Below, one piece after another: positions 43,027 through 52,179 of a DNA stretch of 64,000 bases. Position numbers and translations under genes: made by a program. Source of the stretch: Actinoplanes sp. L3-i22 (GTDB lineage: Bacteria; Actinomycetota; Actinomycetes; Mycobacteriales; Micromonosporaceae); assembly GCF_019704555.1 (NCBI RefSeq), contig NZ_AP024745.1, positions 9,573,501 to 9,637,500 of the forward strand. Direction: 5' to 3'. The notes below the pieces were generated by a model. That model ran no database searches. It had not been told where the DNA came from and saw nothing but the letters and a program-made list of their open reading frames with translations. Position 1 is the first letter of the stretch. Each line of letters opens with the position of its first letter.

Positions 43027-44129
43027 GGGGCGCTGACCTCGGCGTAGGCCACCCGGACGGCGTTCACCACGGCGGTCTCGTCCGGCCAGGTCGCGGCCTG
43101 CCGAGGACCCCGGGCGGCAAGGTCCGCTCGCCGGTCCGGGTCAGACAGAATTTGCCGTACGGCCCGGTCCAGCGCATCCAGGTCGCGGGGCGGAATCAGC
43201 ACCGCCGCGTCCCCCACCAGGCCCGGCAGCCCGCCGACCGCCGTCGTGATCAACGGCACCCCGGCCCGCAGCGCCTCCTGTGCGAACAACTGCCGCGCCT
43301 CCCAGTCGCTGGTGACCACCGCCAGGTCCGCGCCGAGCAGCAGGTCGGGCACGTCCCCGCGGTGCCCGAGCAGGTGGAACGGGGCGTGCGTGCGGGACGC
43401 CTGCTGCGCCAGCGGCATGTAGCTGGGACCGGAGCCGGCCACCACGACCACCGGGGCCGGGTCCAGCTCCCGCCACCGGGCGGCCGCGTCGACCAGCAGG
43501 TCGTAGTGCTTCTGCGGGTGCAGCCGGCCGACCGACAGGATCAGCGGGGTGTCCCCCTTGACCCGGAACTCGGCGCGGACCGCCTGCCGGGTCCGCTTCG
43601 GCGGGCGCGCCTCCGGGGCCGCGACCGGGCCGAGCCGGGCGTTCTTCGCGCCCAGCGCCACGGCCCGCGCCACCAGGTCCTCCGAGGCGCCCAGGGTGAG
43701 GTCGGCGTTGCGCGCCACGATCCGTTCGACCAGCGCGCCGGCCTGACCTTTCAGACCCTTCGCCAGTACGGCGTTGTGCCACGTCACCACGAGTGGCACC
43801 CCGGTCCGGGCGAGCGACACCACGAACGCGGCCCGCAGCCCGTGCGCGTGGATCACGTCGGCGCCCCGGCCGGTGATCGCCCGGCGCAGCGCCCGGATCG
43901 CGCCGGAGTCCTGCGGGCCGGGGTCGGCCGGGATCTCGACCGGGGCGTACTCCACCCCGGCGGCGGTGAAGCCGTAGTGCCCGTCGTTGGCGGCCGGTCC
44001 GCAGACCACCACCCGGCAGCCGGCCGCGACCAGGCCGCGGGCCAGCGAGAGGACGTGCCCGCCGGTGCCGCCGGTGGCGGAGCCGAGCACCAGCACGACC
44101 GAACCACGCCAGCCGTCGTCGCTGCTCAC
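43023..44129 (-). CDS. GT4-family glycosyltransferase
   Basis: A 368-residue GT-B enzyme. N-terminal donor-side glycine loop 'SATGGTGGHVLSLARGLVAA'; C-terminal half with 'LILSVGRLHPQKHYDLLVDA' and the E-x7-E region 'DWEARQLFAQEALRAGVPLI' followed by 'TTAVGGLPGLVGDAAVLIPP'. It transfers a sugar from a nucleotide donor to an unknown acceptor, probably a lipid-linked envelope glycan given its neighbours. ATG-stop overlap with the large membrane protein downstream. Confidence 0.9.
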   Translation of the reverse strand: MSSDDGWRGSVVLVLGSATGGTGGHVLSLARGLVAAGCRVVVCGPAANDGHYGFTAAGVEYAPVEIPADPGPQDSGAIRALRRAITGRGADVIHAHGLRAAFVVSLARTGVPLVVTWHNAVLAKGLKGQAGALVERIVARNADLTLGASEDLVARAVALGAKNARLGPVAAPEARPPKRTRQAVRAEFRVKGDTPLILSVGRLHPQKHYDLLVDAAARWRELDPAPVVVVAGSGPSYMPLAQQASRTHAPFHLLGHRGDVPDLLLGADLAVVTSDWEARQLFAQEALRAGVPLITTAVGGLPGLVGDAAVLIPPRDLDALDRAVRQILSDPDRRADLAARGPRQAATWPDETAVVNAVRVAYAEVSAP

Positions 44130-44259
44130 GAGCGGTCCACCCCTCTCCGGACGCGTCCCTCGCGCCCCGTCAACCCTGCCTGCCGCGGTCCCGGCCGGCT
44201 TCCAGGTTGTCTATCACGCACCGGATGCACCGCCGGGAACCAGCCCGGGGTGCCGAAGG

Positions 44260-46107
44260 TCATCGGCCGAGCCGCCGGCGCAGGGTTCCGGCCAGCGGGC
44301 TCAGGTCCCGCCGGTCCAGCGCGAACGCGACCGCGAGGAAGACCACCACGACCGCGAGACCACCGAGCACGCCTTCCAGCAGGCTGCGCGGCACGCTCGG
44401 GGCCGGCCCGTCGAGCCCGTGCACGACGGCCCAGCCGGCGGCGCCGGCGACGGCCGCCGCGACCACCGCGGCGACGACCGCGCGGAGCAGACCGGCGAGC
44501 GCCGCGCGACCGGCGTGCCGGCGGACGGCGAGCACGAGCAACAGTCCGGTTACCGACATGCCCAGCGCGTTGGCCAGCCCGAGCCCGGCGAGCTCGGCCC
44601 CGCCCTCGGCCGTCGAGGTGACCACGACGACCGCGATCCCGGCGCTGAGCCAGCCGATCCCGGCGGCCACCGCGGCCGCGACCGTCGCGCCCCGGGCGTA
44701 GAGCGCGCGGGAGAGCAGTGCGAACAGCGCGTAGCCGAGCAGGCCGGGCGCGAAGCCGACGATGCCCGGGGCCGCGCCGCCGGCGTTCATCAGCCGGGCG
44801 GCCGGGACGGCCAGGCCGGCCAGCGCCGCCATGCCCAGCCCGGCGAGCAGCACGATCGAGCGGGCGGTCCCGGCCAGCGCCCCGGCGTAGGCGTCCTCGT
44901 CGCGCCGCACCGCCGCGTCCGCCAGCCGGGGGTAGACCGCGGTGGCCAGCGGCACCGCGAGCACCGCCCAGGGCAGCAGGAACACCGTCTGCGCGCCGTT
45001 GTAGCGGGCCAGCTGCTGCGCGCCGAGCGTGACGATCAGCGCGACCACCACCTGCTGCGCGCCGACGGTGACCGCGCCCGCCCAGCCCAGCCGGACCGCC
45101 TGGCGGCCCTCGTCACCCGGGAACCGCAGGCCCGGCCGCAGCGGCATCCGCAGCCTGCTCAGCGGGATCAGCAGGCAGCACGTCAGCACCACCACGCCGA
45201 GCGTGGTGCCGCCCGACAGGATCAGCTCACCGGCCCCGGACAACCCGGCGAAGTCGCTGCGGGCGCCGTCGACCAGCGCGTACGTCAGGTAGGCGGCCAT
45301 CACCGTCACGCTGGACAGCAGCGGCGCGATCACCGGCCAGGCGAACCGGTGGTGCGCCTGCAGCACCCCGGTCAGCACGATCCCGATGCCGTAGAGCGGC
45401 AGCTGCGGCGCGAAGATCCGCAGCATCCGGGCGGCGACCTGCTGATGCTCCGGGGGAATCCCGTGCAGCAGGCCGGTGATCGGGCCGGCGGCCAGCGCCA
45501 CCCCGATCGCGAGCGGGACGGTCAGCACCAGCATCCAGGTGAGCAGCGCGGACGTGATCCGGCCGACCCGGGCCCGGTCACCGGCGGCGACCGCACCGGC
45601 CAGCAGCGGCACCACCAGGCTGGCCAGGGCACCGCCGGCGACCAGCTCGAAGACGATGTTCGGGACCGTGTTGGCGGCGAAGTACAGGTCGGGGAGGCCG
45701 CCGTGGCCGCCCTCGCCGACGGCGTAGAAGAAGACCAGCGTGCGGCCGAAGCCGGTGATCCGCGCCAGGATCGTCAGCACCGTGATCAGCGCCGCCGCCC
45801 CGGCCACCTTGACCGCCACCCCACCCGCCGACCCACCGGCCGCCGCCTCACCACCCGCCGCGCTGCCGACCGCCGCCTCACCACCCGCCGCGCTGCCGAC
45901 CGCCGCCTCACCACCCGCCGAGGCGTCGGCCGGCGGCGCTTCGCCGGCCGCCCGCACTTCGCCCGCGGGCGCGGGGACCGGGCCTACCGCCGTACCGGAA
46001 ATGTCTGAAGCGGCACCACCAGCGGACCCGGCGGCCGGAAGCGGGCCGGGCGTAGCCGGGTCGGCCGGCGTCGCGGAAGCGGCGCCGGAGTCGTTCGCCG
46101 AGGTCAC
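44260..46107 (-). CDS. murJ: Lipid II flippase MurJ family protein
   Basis: A 615-residue protein from GTG 46107, which overlaps the preceding stop (GTGA). Residues 1-95 are Ala/Gly/Pro-rich with in-frame decapeptide repeats; then about 14 membrane helices of the MOP superfamily: 'ILARITGFGRTLVFFYAVG', 'DLYFAANTVPNIVFELVAGG' and 'LLPWAVLAVPLATAVYPRLA' are MurJ/MviN landmarks. It flips lipid-linked wall precursors across the membrane. The MraY-like transferase upstream and glycosyltransferase downstream fit this role. Confidence 0.88.
   Translation of the reverse strand: MTSANDSGAASATPADPATPGPLPAAGSAGGAASDISGTAVGPVPAPAGEVRAAGEAPPADASAGGEAAVGSAAGGEAAVGSAAGGEAAAGGSAGGVAVKVAGAAALITVLTILARITGFGRTLVFFYAVGEGGHGGLPDLYFAANTVPNIVFELVAGGALASLVVPLLAGAVAAGDRARVGRITSALLTWMLVLTVPLAIGVALAAGPITGLLHGIPPEHQQVAARMLRIFAPQLPLYGIGIVLTGVLQAHHRFAWPVIAPLLSSVTVMAAYLTYALVDGARSDFAGLSGAGELILSGGTTLGVVVLTCCLLIPLSRLRMPLRPGLRFPGDEGRQAVRLGWAGAVTVGAQQVVVALIVTLGAQQLARYNGAQTVFLLPWAVLAVPLATAVYPRLADAAVRRDEDAYAGALAGTARSIVLLAGLGMAALAGLAVPAARLMNAGGAAPGIVGFAPGLLGYALFALLSRALYARGATVAAAVAAGIGWLSAGIAVVVVTSTAEGGAELAGLGLANALGMSVTGLLLVLAVRRHAGRAALAGLLRAVVAAVVAAAVAGAAGWAVVHGLDGPAPSVPRSLLEGVLGGLAVVVVFLAVAFALDRRDLSPLAGTLRRRLGR
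45841..45918 (-). repeat. 30-bp tandem repeat in murJ 5' region
   Basis: Two identical 30-bp units (45841-45870, 45871-45900) and a partial third encode the decapeptide A-A-V-G-S-A-A-G-G-E in the disordered N-terminus of MurJ. The repeat keeps frame. Confidence 0.85.
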
Positions 46108-46931
46108 GCCGGACGACGGCCGAGCTCGTCGAGGCGCCGCAGCCACGGCGTGTCGTGGATGACCTTGGTGAAGCTGACCTTCTCGCTGGCCGCGGTCAAC
46201 GCCCCGAGGGCGGCGAGCGCGACCAGCCGGCCGGCCGGCCCGCGCCGCGCGGTGAACGCGACGCCGAGCAGCGCGCCGAGCGCGTTCGCCCCGGAGTCGC
46301 CGAGCATGATCTCTTCGTTCAGGTCGGCCGGGAGCAGCGCGGCGCTCGCCCCGAGCGTGCCGGCGGTCATCGCGGCGCCACGGCCGACCGCGAGCGGCGC
46401 GCCGAGCACCAGCCCGGCCTTGATCGCCCGGCCGGGGCGCAGGTCGAGCAGGTTGAGCAGGTTCGCGGTGCCGGCGATGACGCCCGCGCCGAGCAGCACG
46501 TCGACCCCGCGCCCGAACCGGCTGCCGCGCCGGCTGCCGATCAGCGCCGAGGCCACCAGGCCGGCCGCGCCCACCCCGCCGATCTTGACGAGGCCGCTGG
46601 TCACCCGGCCCTCGCGGAGCGCGCCGAGATGGCCGGCGAAGCCCTTCGCGGTCTTCTGCTCCGGGCGGTTGCCGACGATGTCGTCGTAGAGGCCGACCGC
46701 GCCGCTGACCGCGCCGGCGGTCACCGCGGCGGCGGCGAGCCGGGCGCTCGGCGCTCCGACGGCCGCGCCGAGCGTGGCGCCGGCCGCCAGGGCCGGGCCG
46801 CCGGCGAGCGTGACCGTCCGCCCGTGAAAGTTGGTCCGGCGCAGGCCGCCCGCCTTCGGATCACGGCTCACCCAGCCGAGCACGGCACGCGCGACCAGGG
46901 CACCGGTCCCGAGCGAACGGAAGAAGGCCAT
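46104..46931 (-). CDS. MraY/WecA-like glycosyl-1-phosphate transferase
   Basis: A 275-residue membrane protein from ATG 46931. Polyprenyl-phosphate transferase motifs are present: 'GLYDDIVGNRPEQKTAKGF' (Asp pair), 'GTANLLNLLDLRPGRAIK' (N-x-x-N/D motif) and 'LGDSGANALGALLG'. It is shorter than MraY (about 360), as a subset of actinobacterial members are. It probably makes a lipid-linked sugar phosphate. GTGA overlap with murJ shows coupling. Confidence 0.82.
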   Translation of the reverse strand: MAFFRSLGTGALVARAVLGWVSRDPKAGGLRRTNFHGRTVTLAGGPALAAGATLGAAVGAPSARLAAAAVTAGAVSGAVGLYDDIVGNRPEQKTAKGFAGHLGALREGRVTSGLVKIGGVGAAGLVASALIGSRRGSRFGRGVDVLLGAGVIAGTANLLNLLDLRPGRAIKAGLVLGAPLAVGRGAAMTAGTLGASAALLPADLNEEIMLGDSGANALGALLGVAFTARRGPAGRLVALAALGALTAASEKVSFTKVIHDTPWLRRLDELGRRPA

Positions 46932-46947
46932 GGCAGCAGAGTCTGCC

Positions 46948-47874
46948 CTACGGCGCGGCCGACGGCACCAGCGAGGTGGCGCCGGCGGCGAGGCCGTACT
47001 GACCGATCTTGTTCTGCAGCAGCCGCTCGTGACTGGCCATCGCGGTCGCCACCTGGCCCTGCACGGTGCTCGCGTTGTCCACCGTGGAGATCGCCTTGAC
47101 CAGGCTCGGGTCGCCGCGGACCTCGGAGACCAGGTTGTTGTCGCCGACGCTGGTGCCGGCCACCACGAGCGGGTGATTCTTGAACTGGGCGGCGACGGTG
47201 ACCGCGTTCTGCGTCTTCTTGCCGGCGTCCTTGTCGGTCGGCGGCGGGCCACCGACCAGCACGGTCAGCTCGGCGCCGCCGACCGCCTTGTCCGCGACCG
47301 AGAGGTAGCCGGCCTTGGTGAGCGCGGCCAGCACGGCGGTGACGTCGTCCGGGTTCACCACGGTCGTGCCCTGCTGGAGGGTGAGCGCGAGCAGCGCGCT
47401 GGCGGTCTCCACCCCGTCGCTGTTCGACGGCAGGACGGCCGCCGAGATGGTCGGCTGCGACGACTGGTCGGCCAGGTCGAGCAGCTCGTTCGCGTTGTTC
47501 GGGTCGATGAACTTGTCCTCGATCGAGACCCGCGCGGTGATCGTCGCGCCGGCCACGTTCAGCATCTTCGCCACGCCGTCGGCCGCGTCGCCGCCGCCGG
47601 GCAGGGCCACCACCGCGACCTTGCGGGCGGTCAGCCGGCCGGCCAGCACGTACGGCGCGGTCTCGGTGGCGAAGTCCTGGTTCCGGTTGATCTCTTCCTT
47701 GTACTGGTTGACCTGGTCGCGCTTGGCGTTGTTGTCCTTGTTCAGCGCGGTGAGCTGGGCGCGGAGGTTCTCCGAGACCGGGCCGTTGAGCGCGGCCGTG
47801 CCGACCACCAGTCCGATCGCCAGCGCGAGGAAGACCGCGGTGAGCGACACCACGTGGTACCTGAAGTTGATCAC
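46948..47874 (-). CDS. steB: MctB/SteB-family envelope protein ('copper transporter' family)
   Basis: A 308-residue protein. An N-terminal membrane anchor ('MINFRYHVVSLTAVFLALAI') is followed by an extracytoplasmic coiled coil (about 30-65, 'LRAQLTALNKDNNAKRDQVN') and an alpha/beta domain. This is the family of M. tuberculosis MctB (Rv1698) and corynebacterial SteB. In corynebacteria SteA and SteB form a membrane complex in wall synthesis; 'copper transporter' is the older label. It follows steA by 22 nt. Confidence 0.9.
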   Translation of the reverse strand: MINFRYHVVSLTAVFLALAIGLVVGTAALNGPVSENLRAQLTALNKDNNAKRDQVNQYKEEINRNQDFATETAPYVLAGRLTARKVAVVALPGGGDAADGVAKMLNVAGATITARVSIEDKFIDPNNANELLDLADQSSQPTISAAVLPSNSDGVETASALLALTLQQGTTVVNPDDVTAVLAALTKAGYLSVADKAVGGAELTVLVGGPPPTDKDAGKKTQNAVTVAAQFKNHPLVVAGTSVGDNNLVSEVRGDPSLVKAISTVDNASTVQGQVATAMASHERLLQNKIGQYGLAAGATSLVPSAAP

Positions 47875-47896
47875 GATGCCCTCAGAAGAATTGCCC

Positions 47897-49075
47897 TCAG
47901 AAAAGATTGCCCAGCTGGAAGACGAGATTGTCCCACCACTCGGACACCACGGTCAGGTAGGCCTTGCCCACCGTGGAGACCGCCACGGCCGACGCCATCG
48001 CGGCGACCGCCGAGAGGACCAGCAGCAGCAGCGCGGAGCCCGAGATGTTCTGCCGGTAGAGCCGGCTGACGCCCTTCGCGTCGACCAGCTTGCCACCGAC
48101 CTTGAGCCGGGTGAGGAACGTCGAGGCCATGCCGCCGCGCCCCTTGTCGAGGAACTCGACCAGGTTCGCGTGCGTGCCGACCGCCACGATCAGCGACGCG
48201 CCCTTCTCGTCGGCGAGCAGCATCGCGAGGTCCTCGCTGGTGGCCGCGGCCGGGAAGGTGAGCGCGTCGACGCCCAGATTGCTGACCCGCTCCAGACCGG
48301 GGGCGCGCCCGTCCGGGTACGCGTGCACGACGACCTCGGCGCCGCAGCGCAGCACGTCGTCGGTGACCGAGTCCATGTCCCCGATGATCATGTCGGGGGT
48401 GTAACCGTTCTCCACCAGCGCGTCGGCGCCGCCGTCGACCCCGATCAGGACCGGCTTGTACTCCCGGATGTACGGCCGGAGGACGTCGAGGTCCTCCTTG
48501 TAGTCGTAGCCCCGGACCACGATCAGCACGTGCCGCCCGGCGATCCGGGTCTGCACGTCCGGCACACCGACGCCGTCGAGGAGCAGGTCGCGCTCCTGCT
48601 TCAGGTAGTCCATGGTGTTCGCCGCGAACGCCTCGAGCTGCACCGACAGGCCGTCGCGGGCCTCGGCCATGGCCTTGGCGACGCTCTCCGCGTCCTGCCG
48701 GGTGCCGGTCGCCACCGGCGTACCGCCGACCAGCACCTGGTCGCCCTGGATGCTGACCGACTGACCCTCGCGCAGGCCGGCGAAGACCTCCTCGCCGAGG
48801 TTGTCGAGCAGCACCACGCCACCCTGGATCAGCACCTCGGGGCCCAGGTTCGGGTACCGCCCGGAGATCGACGGCTTCGCGTTGAGCACCGCGATCACCC
48901 CGGAGGCGACCAGCGAGTCGGCCGCGACCCGGTCCAGGTCCACGTGGTCGATCACGGCGATCTCGCCCGGCCGCAGGCGACCGGTCAGTCGCTTGGTGCG
49001 CCGGTCGAGCCGGGCAACGCCGGAGACCGGGCCCGGTTCGGTGGTGCGCACACGGCGCAAGGTGGGAAGTCGCAT
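47897..49075 (-). CDS. steA: SteA-like thiamine-pyrophosphokinase-fold membrane protein
   Basis: A 392-residue protein from ATG 49075 (49084 and 49120 are possible). The first half contains 'RPGEIAVIDHVDLDRVAADS'; the second a thiamine-pyrophosphokinase-like domain with 'IGVDGGADALVENGYTPDMI' and 'IGDMDSVTDD'; the C-terminus has a single membrane helix ('SALLLLVLSAVAAMASAVAV'). This is the Rv1697/SteA family, partner of SteB in cell-wall growth and division. A terminator separates it from recN, so steA-steB has its own promoter, probably using TTGTCA at 49133-49138. Confidence 0.9.
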   Translation of the reverse strand: MRLPTLRRVRTTEPGPVSGVARLDRRTKRLTGRLRPGEIAVIDHVDLDRVAADSLVASGVIAVLNAKPSISGRYPNLGPEVLIQGGVVLLDNLGEEVFAGLREGQSVSIQGDQVLVGGTPVATGTRQDAESVAKAMAEARDGLSVQLEAFAANTMDYLKQERDLLLDGVGVPDVQTRIAGRHVLIVVRGYDYKEDLDVLRPYIREYKPVLIGVDGGADALVENGYTPDMIIGDMDSVTDDVLRCGAEVVVHAYPDGRAPGLERVSNLGVDALTFPAAATSEDLAMLLADEKGASLIVAVGTHANLVEFLDKGRGGMASTFLTRLKVGGKLVDAKGVSRLYRQNISGSALLLLVLSAVAAMASAVAVSTVGKAYLTVVSEWWDNLVFQLGNLF

Positions 49076-49136
49076 CCCGGCCATCCTGACACGCCGCCTC
49101 ACGCGGCCCCCGTTAGACATGCTCTAGCTCATTGAC

Positions 49137-49155
49137 AAAACGGACTTTTCGTCCG
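49137..49155 (-). terminator. recN terminator
   Basis: Read on the minus strand: CGGAC-gaaaa-GTCCG followed by TTTTG, a compact Rho-independent terminator starting 22 nt after the recN stop. It splits recN from steA. Confidence 0.8.
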
Positions 49156-49177
49156 CCCCTCTCCGGTCATGTTTCTC

Positions 49178-50935
49178 TCACCCACGCTTTTCCCGGCCGG
49201 CGACCGCCAGCAACTCCTCCGCATGGGCGATACCCAAGTCCGAATCCGGCAGGCCGGCCAGCATCCGGGAGAGCTCCCGGGCCCGCTCGGTCTCCTCGAC
49301 GATCCGCACCCCGCTCGTGGTGATCGCACCACCGGTGTCCTTCGCGACCACCAGGTGGCGATCGGCGAATGCCGCGACCTGCGGCAGATGCGTGACGACC
49401 AACACCTGATGGGTACGGGCGAGCCGGGCCAGCCGCCGGCCGATCTCCACCGCCGCGGTGCCCCCGACACCGGAGTCCACCTCGTCGAAGACCAGCGTCG
49501 GCGGGCCACCGGCCCCGGCGAAGACCACCTCGATGGCGAGCATCACCCGGGACAGCTCACCACCGGACGCGCCCTTCTGCAACGGCAGCGACGGCGCGCC
49601 CGGATGGGCCAGCAGCCGCAGCTCCACCTCGTCCGCCCCGTCCGGCCCGGCGCCCAGCTCCGCGCCGTCGACCGTGACGGCCGGCTCGTCCTTCGACGGC
49701 GCGTGGGTCAGCACCGCCACCTCGACCCGGGAATGCGGCATCGCCAGGCCGGCCAGCTCGACACTGACCGCCTCGGAGAACCGGACGGCCGCCTCGCGCC
49801 GGGCCGTGGTCAGCCGCCCGGCCAGCTCGCCGACCGTGGCGGCCAGCCGCTGACGCTCCTTGTCCAGCTCCTCCAGCAGCTCCTCGGAGGAGTCGACCTC
49901 GGTCAGGCGGGTCTTCGCGTTCTCCGCCCAGGCGATCACGCCGTCGATGTCGTCCGCATACTTCCGGGTCAGGCCGCGCAGCGCGGCCCGCCGCTCGTAG
50001 ATCGCCTCCAGCCGGGCCGGATCCGCGTCCAGCTCGCTCAGGTAGGCGGACAGCTCCGAGGCGACGTCACCGACCAGGGTCGCCGCCTCCTCCAGGCGCA
50101 GCGCCAGGTCGCCCAGCTTCGCGTCGACGCCGGACTGGCCCTCCAGGGTGCGGCGGGCGGTGCCGATCAGCGTCGACGCGTCCGGCGCGTCGTCGGCGGC
50201 CTCGACCCCGGCGGCCAGCGCCTGCCCGGCCAGCGCCGCGGCGATCCGCAGGCCCTCGGCGTGCTCCAGCCGCTGCACCTCGGCGCGCAGGTCCTCGTCC
50301 TCGCCCGGCTGCGGGTCGACCCGGGTGATCTCGTCCAGGCCGAGCTTGAGCAGGTCGGCCTCCTGCGAGCGCTGCCGGGCGTTACGGCGGCGGTCGGTCA
50401 GGTCCTCGACCACCTTGCGCCAGCGGGTGAACGCCTCGCGATAGCCGTCCAGCAGCTTCTCGTGCTCGGGGCCGGCGAACCGGTCCAGCGCGGAACGCTG
50501 CTCGCTCGGGCGCAGCAGCCGCAGCTGGTCGGACTGACCGTGCACGGCCAGCACCTGCTCGCCCAGCTCGCTGAGCGTGGACACCGGCATGCTCCGGCCG
50601 CCGACGTGCGCCCGGGACCGGCCCTCGGCCGTCACCGTGCGGCTCAGCAGCAGCGAGCCGTCGTCGTCGATCGCGCCGCCGGCGTCGGTGATCCGGGTGC
50701 GGACCGCGTCGCCGAGCGTGCCCTTCAACTTCATCCGGCCCTCGACGACCGCCCGGCCCGGGTCGGCCCGGACCCGACCGGCATCGGCCCGGCCCCCGAA
50801 CAGGAGTCCGAGACCGGTCACGACCATCGTCTTACCCGCCCCGGTCTCACCGGTGATCACGTTCATACCCGCGGACAGCCGCAGGGTCGTGTCGTCGATG
50901 ACGCCCAGACCGGTGATGCGAAGTTCCTCCAGCAC
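49178..50935 (-). CDS. recN: DNA repair protein RecN
   Basis: A 585-residue SMC-like ATPase for double-strand break repair. Walker A 'ITGETGAGKTMVVTGL' near the N-terminus, two coiled-coil arms (about 160-370), ABC signature 'KGASGGELSRVMLAIE', Walker B 'TLVFDEVDSGVGGTAA' and 'THLPQVAAFADRHLVV'. Length is normal. GTG at 50935 starts at 'MLEELRITGLGVIDD', the standard N-terminus. No clear LexA box is seen upstream. Confidence 0.96.
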   Translation of the reverse strand: MLEELRITGLGVIDDTTLRLSAGMNVITGETGAGKTMVVTGLGLLFGGRADAGRVRADPGRAVVEGRMKLKGTLGDAVRTRITDAGGAIDDDGSLLLSRTVTAEGRSRAHVGGRSMPVSTLSELGEQVLAVHGQSDQLRLLRPSEQRSALDRFAGPEHEKLLDGYREAFTRWRKVVEDLTDRRRNARQRSQEADLLKLGLDEITRVDPQPGEDEDLRAEVQRLEHAEGLRIAAALAGQALAAGVEAADDAPDASTLIGTARRTLEGQSGVDAKLGDLALRLEEAATLVGDVASELSAYLSELDADPARLEAIYERRAALRGLTRKYADDIDGVIAWAENAKTRLTEVDSSEELLEELDKERQRLAATVGELAGRLTTARREAAVRFSEAVSVELAGLAMPHSRVEVAVLTHAPSKDEPAVTVDGAELGAGPDGADEVELRLLAHPGAPSLPLQKGASGGELSRVMLAIEVVFAGAGGPPTLVFDEVDSGVGGTAAVEIGRRLARLARTHQVLVVTHLPQVAAFADRHLVVAKDTGGAITTSGVRIVEETERARELSRMLAGLPDSDLGIAHAEELLAVAGREKRG

Positions 50936-51291
50936 ACGGCAGAGGGTAGTGGGGACCCCCGACAATTGCCCAGTGCGGGTGTTTCTGATCAGCGTCAATC
51001 GCCGTGGTTGCCGCCGGTTTTCCCGGACTTCGCCTTTTCTTTCACTCCGTGCCACGCCCGCACCCACGCCGCCGCACCCGCGCCGCCACGCCCGCGCCGC
51101 CCGCACCGCCACGCCCGCGCTTCCGCGCTCACGCCGCCACGCCGGCAGGCCCCCGCGCACGCCGCGGCCGCTTTCTCGGCCGCCCGAGCCTTCTCGACGA
51201 CACTTTTGGTGACTGCCGCCGCTTTTGCCGACCACAGCGGCAGTGCCCGGCGCCGGTTCGCTGAGGAGCCGGCGCCGATCGTCACCCCTGG
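50936..51291. other. Gene-free GC-rich gap between nadK and recN
   Basis: About 355 bp without a supported gene. 51050-51180 is low-complexity (C/G-rich CGCCACGCCCGC-like repeats). Open frames here have no ribosome binding site or recognisable product. The right end must hold the recN promoter, but no clear -35/-10 pair was found. Confidence 0.5.
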
Positions 51292-52179
51292 TCAGCGCCG
51301 GTTGCCGCGCCAGCCCACCACCGGGAGCTCGAACTTCGCCACCAGGGTGTCGGTGAACGGCCGCGGAGCCAGCCGGACCAGCCGCACGGGCAGCTGCCCA
51401 CGCTCCACGGTCACCGTCGACCCCGGCGGAAGGTCCCACGTGCGGCGACCATCACAACAAAGCACGGCAAACGAGGTGTACGGATCCACCGTCAGCTTGA
51501 ACGTCGACGTCGGCGCGGTCACCAGCGGCTTGCTGAACAGCGCATGCGCGCTGATCGGCACCAGCAGCAGCGCCTCCACCTCGGGCCAGACCACCGGCCC
51601 CCCGGCCGAGAACGCGTACGCCGTCGACCCGGTCGGAGTGGCACACACCACACCGTCACATCCGTACCGGGACAGCGGCCGCCCGTCCACGTCGACCATC
51701 AGCTCGAGCATCTGGGCCCGCTGGCCCTTCTCCACGCTGACCTCGTTGAGCGCCCACGACTCCGCGATCAACCGGCCGTCGTACTCCGCCCGGATGTCGA
51801 GGGTGAGCCGCTCGTCCACGGTGTAGTCGCCGGAGACGATCTCCCGGACCGCCTCGTCGATGTGGTCGATCTCGGCCTCCGCGAGGAAGCCCACCTTGCC
51901 CAGGTTGATGCCGAGCAGCGGCGCCTTCACCGGCCGGGCCAGCTCCGCCGCGCGCAGGAACGTCCCGTCGCCGCCGAGCGCCAGCACGATCTCGATGCCC
52001 TCGGCCGCCTCCTCGTTGTCGACCGCCCGCACCTCGTCGGGCAGCCCGAGGTCGGCGACCTCGTCGGCGATGACCCGGACCTCGAAGCCCGCGGCGATCA
52101 GGTCGAGCGCGACCGTACGGGCATGCTGCGTACTCTGCCGTCGCCCGGTGTGCGTGACCAGCAAAGCCGAGCGAGTCAT
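51292..52179 (-). CDS. nadK: NAD kinase
   Basis: A 295-residue enzyme that phosphorylates NAD to NADP. The GGDGT motif is 'LALGGDGTFLRAAE' and the second conserved site 'CATPTGSTAYAFSAGGPVV'. Length is normal. ATGA overlap with tlyA and the ribosome binding site GGAGGAC inside the end of tlyA show coupling, the same order as Rv1694-Rv1695. Confidence 0.96.
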   Translation of the reverse strand: MTRSALLVTHTGRRQSTQHARTVALDLIAAGFEVRVIADEVADLGLPDEVRAVDNEEAAEGIEIVLALGGDGTFLRAAELARPVKAPLLGINLGKVGFLAEAEIDHIDEAVREIVSGDYTVDERLTLDIRAEYDGRLIAESWALNEVSVEKGQRAQMLELMVDVDGRPLSRYGCDGVVCATPTGSTAYAFSAGGPVVWPEVEALLLVPISAHALFSKPLVTAPTSTFKLTVDPYTSFAVLCCDGRRTWDLPPGSTVTVERGQLPVRLVRLAPRPFTDTLVAKFELPVVGWRGNRR

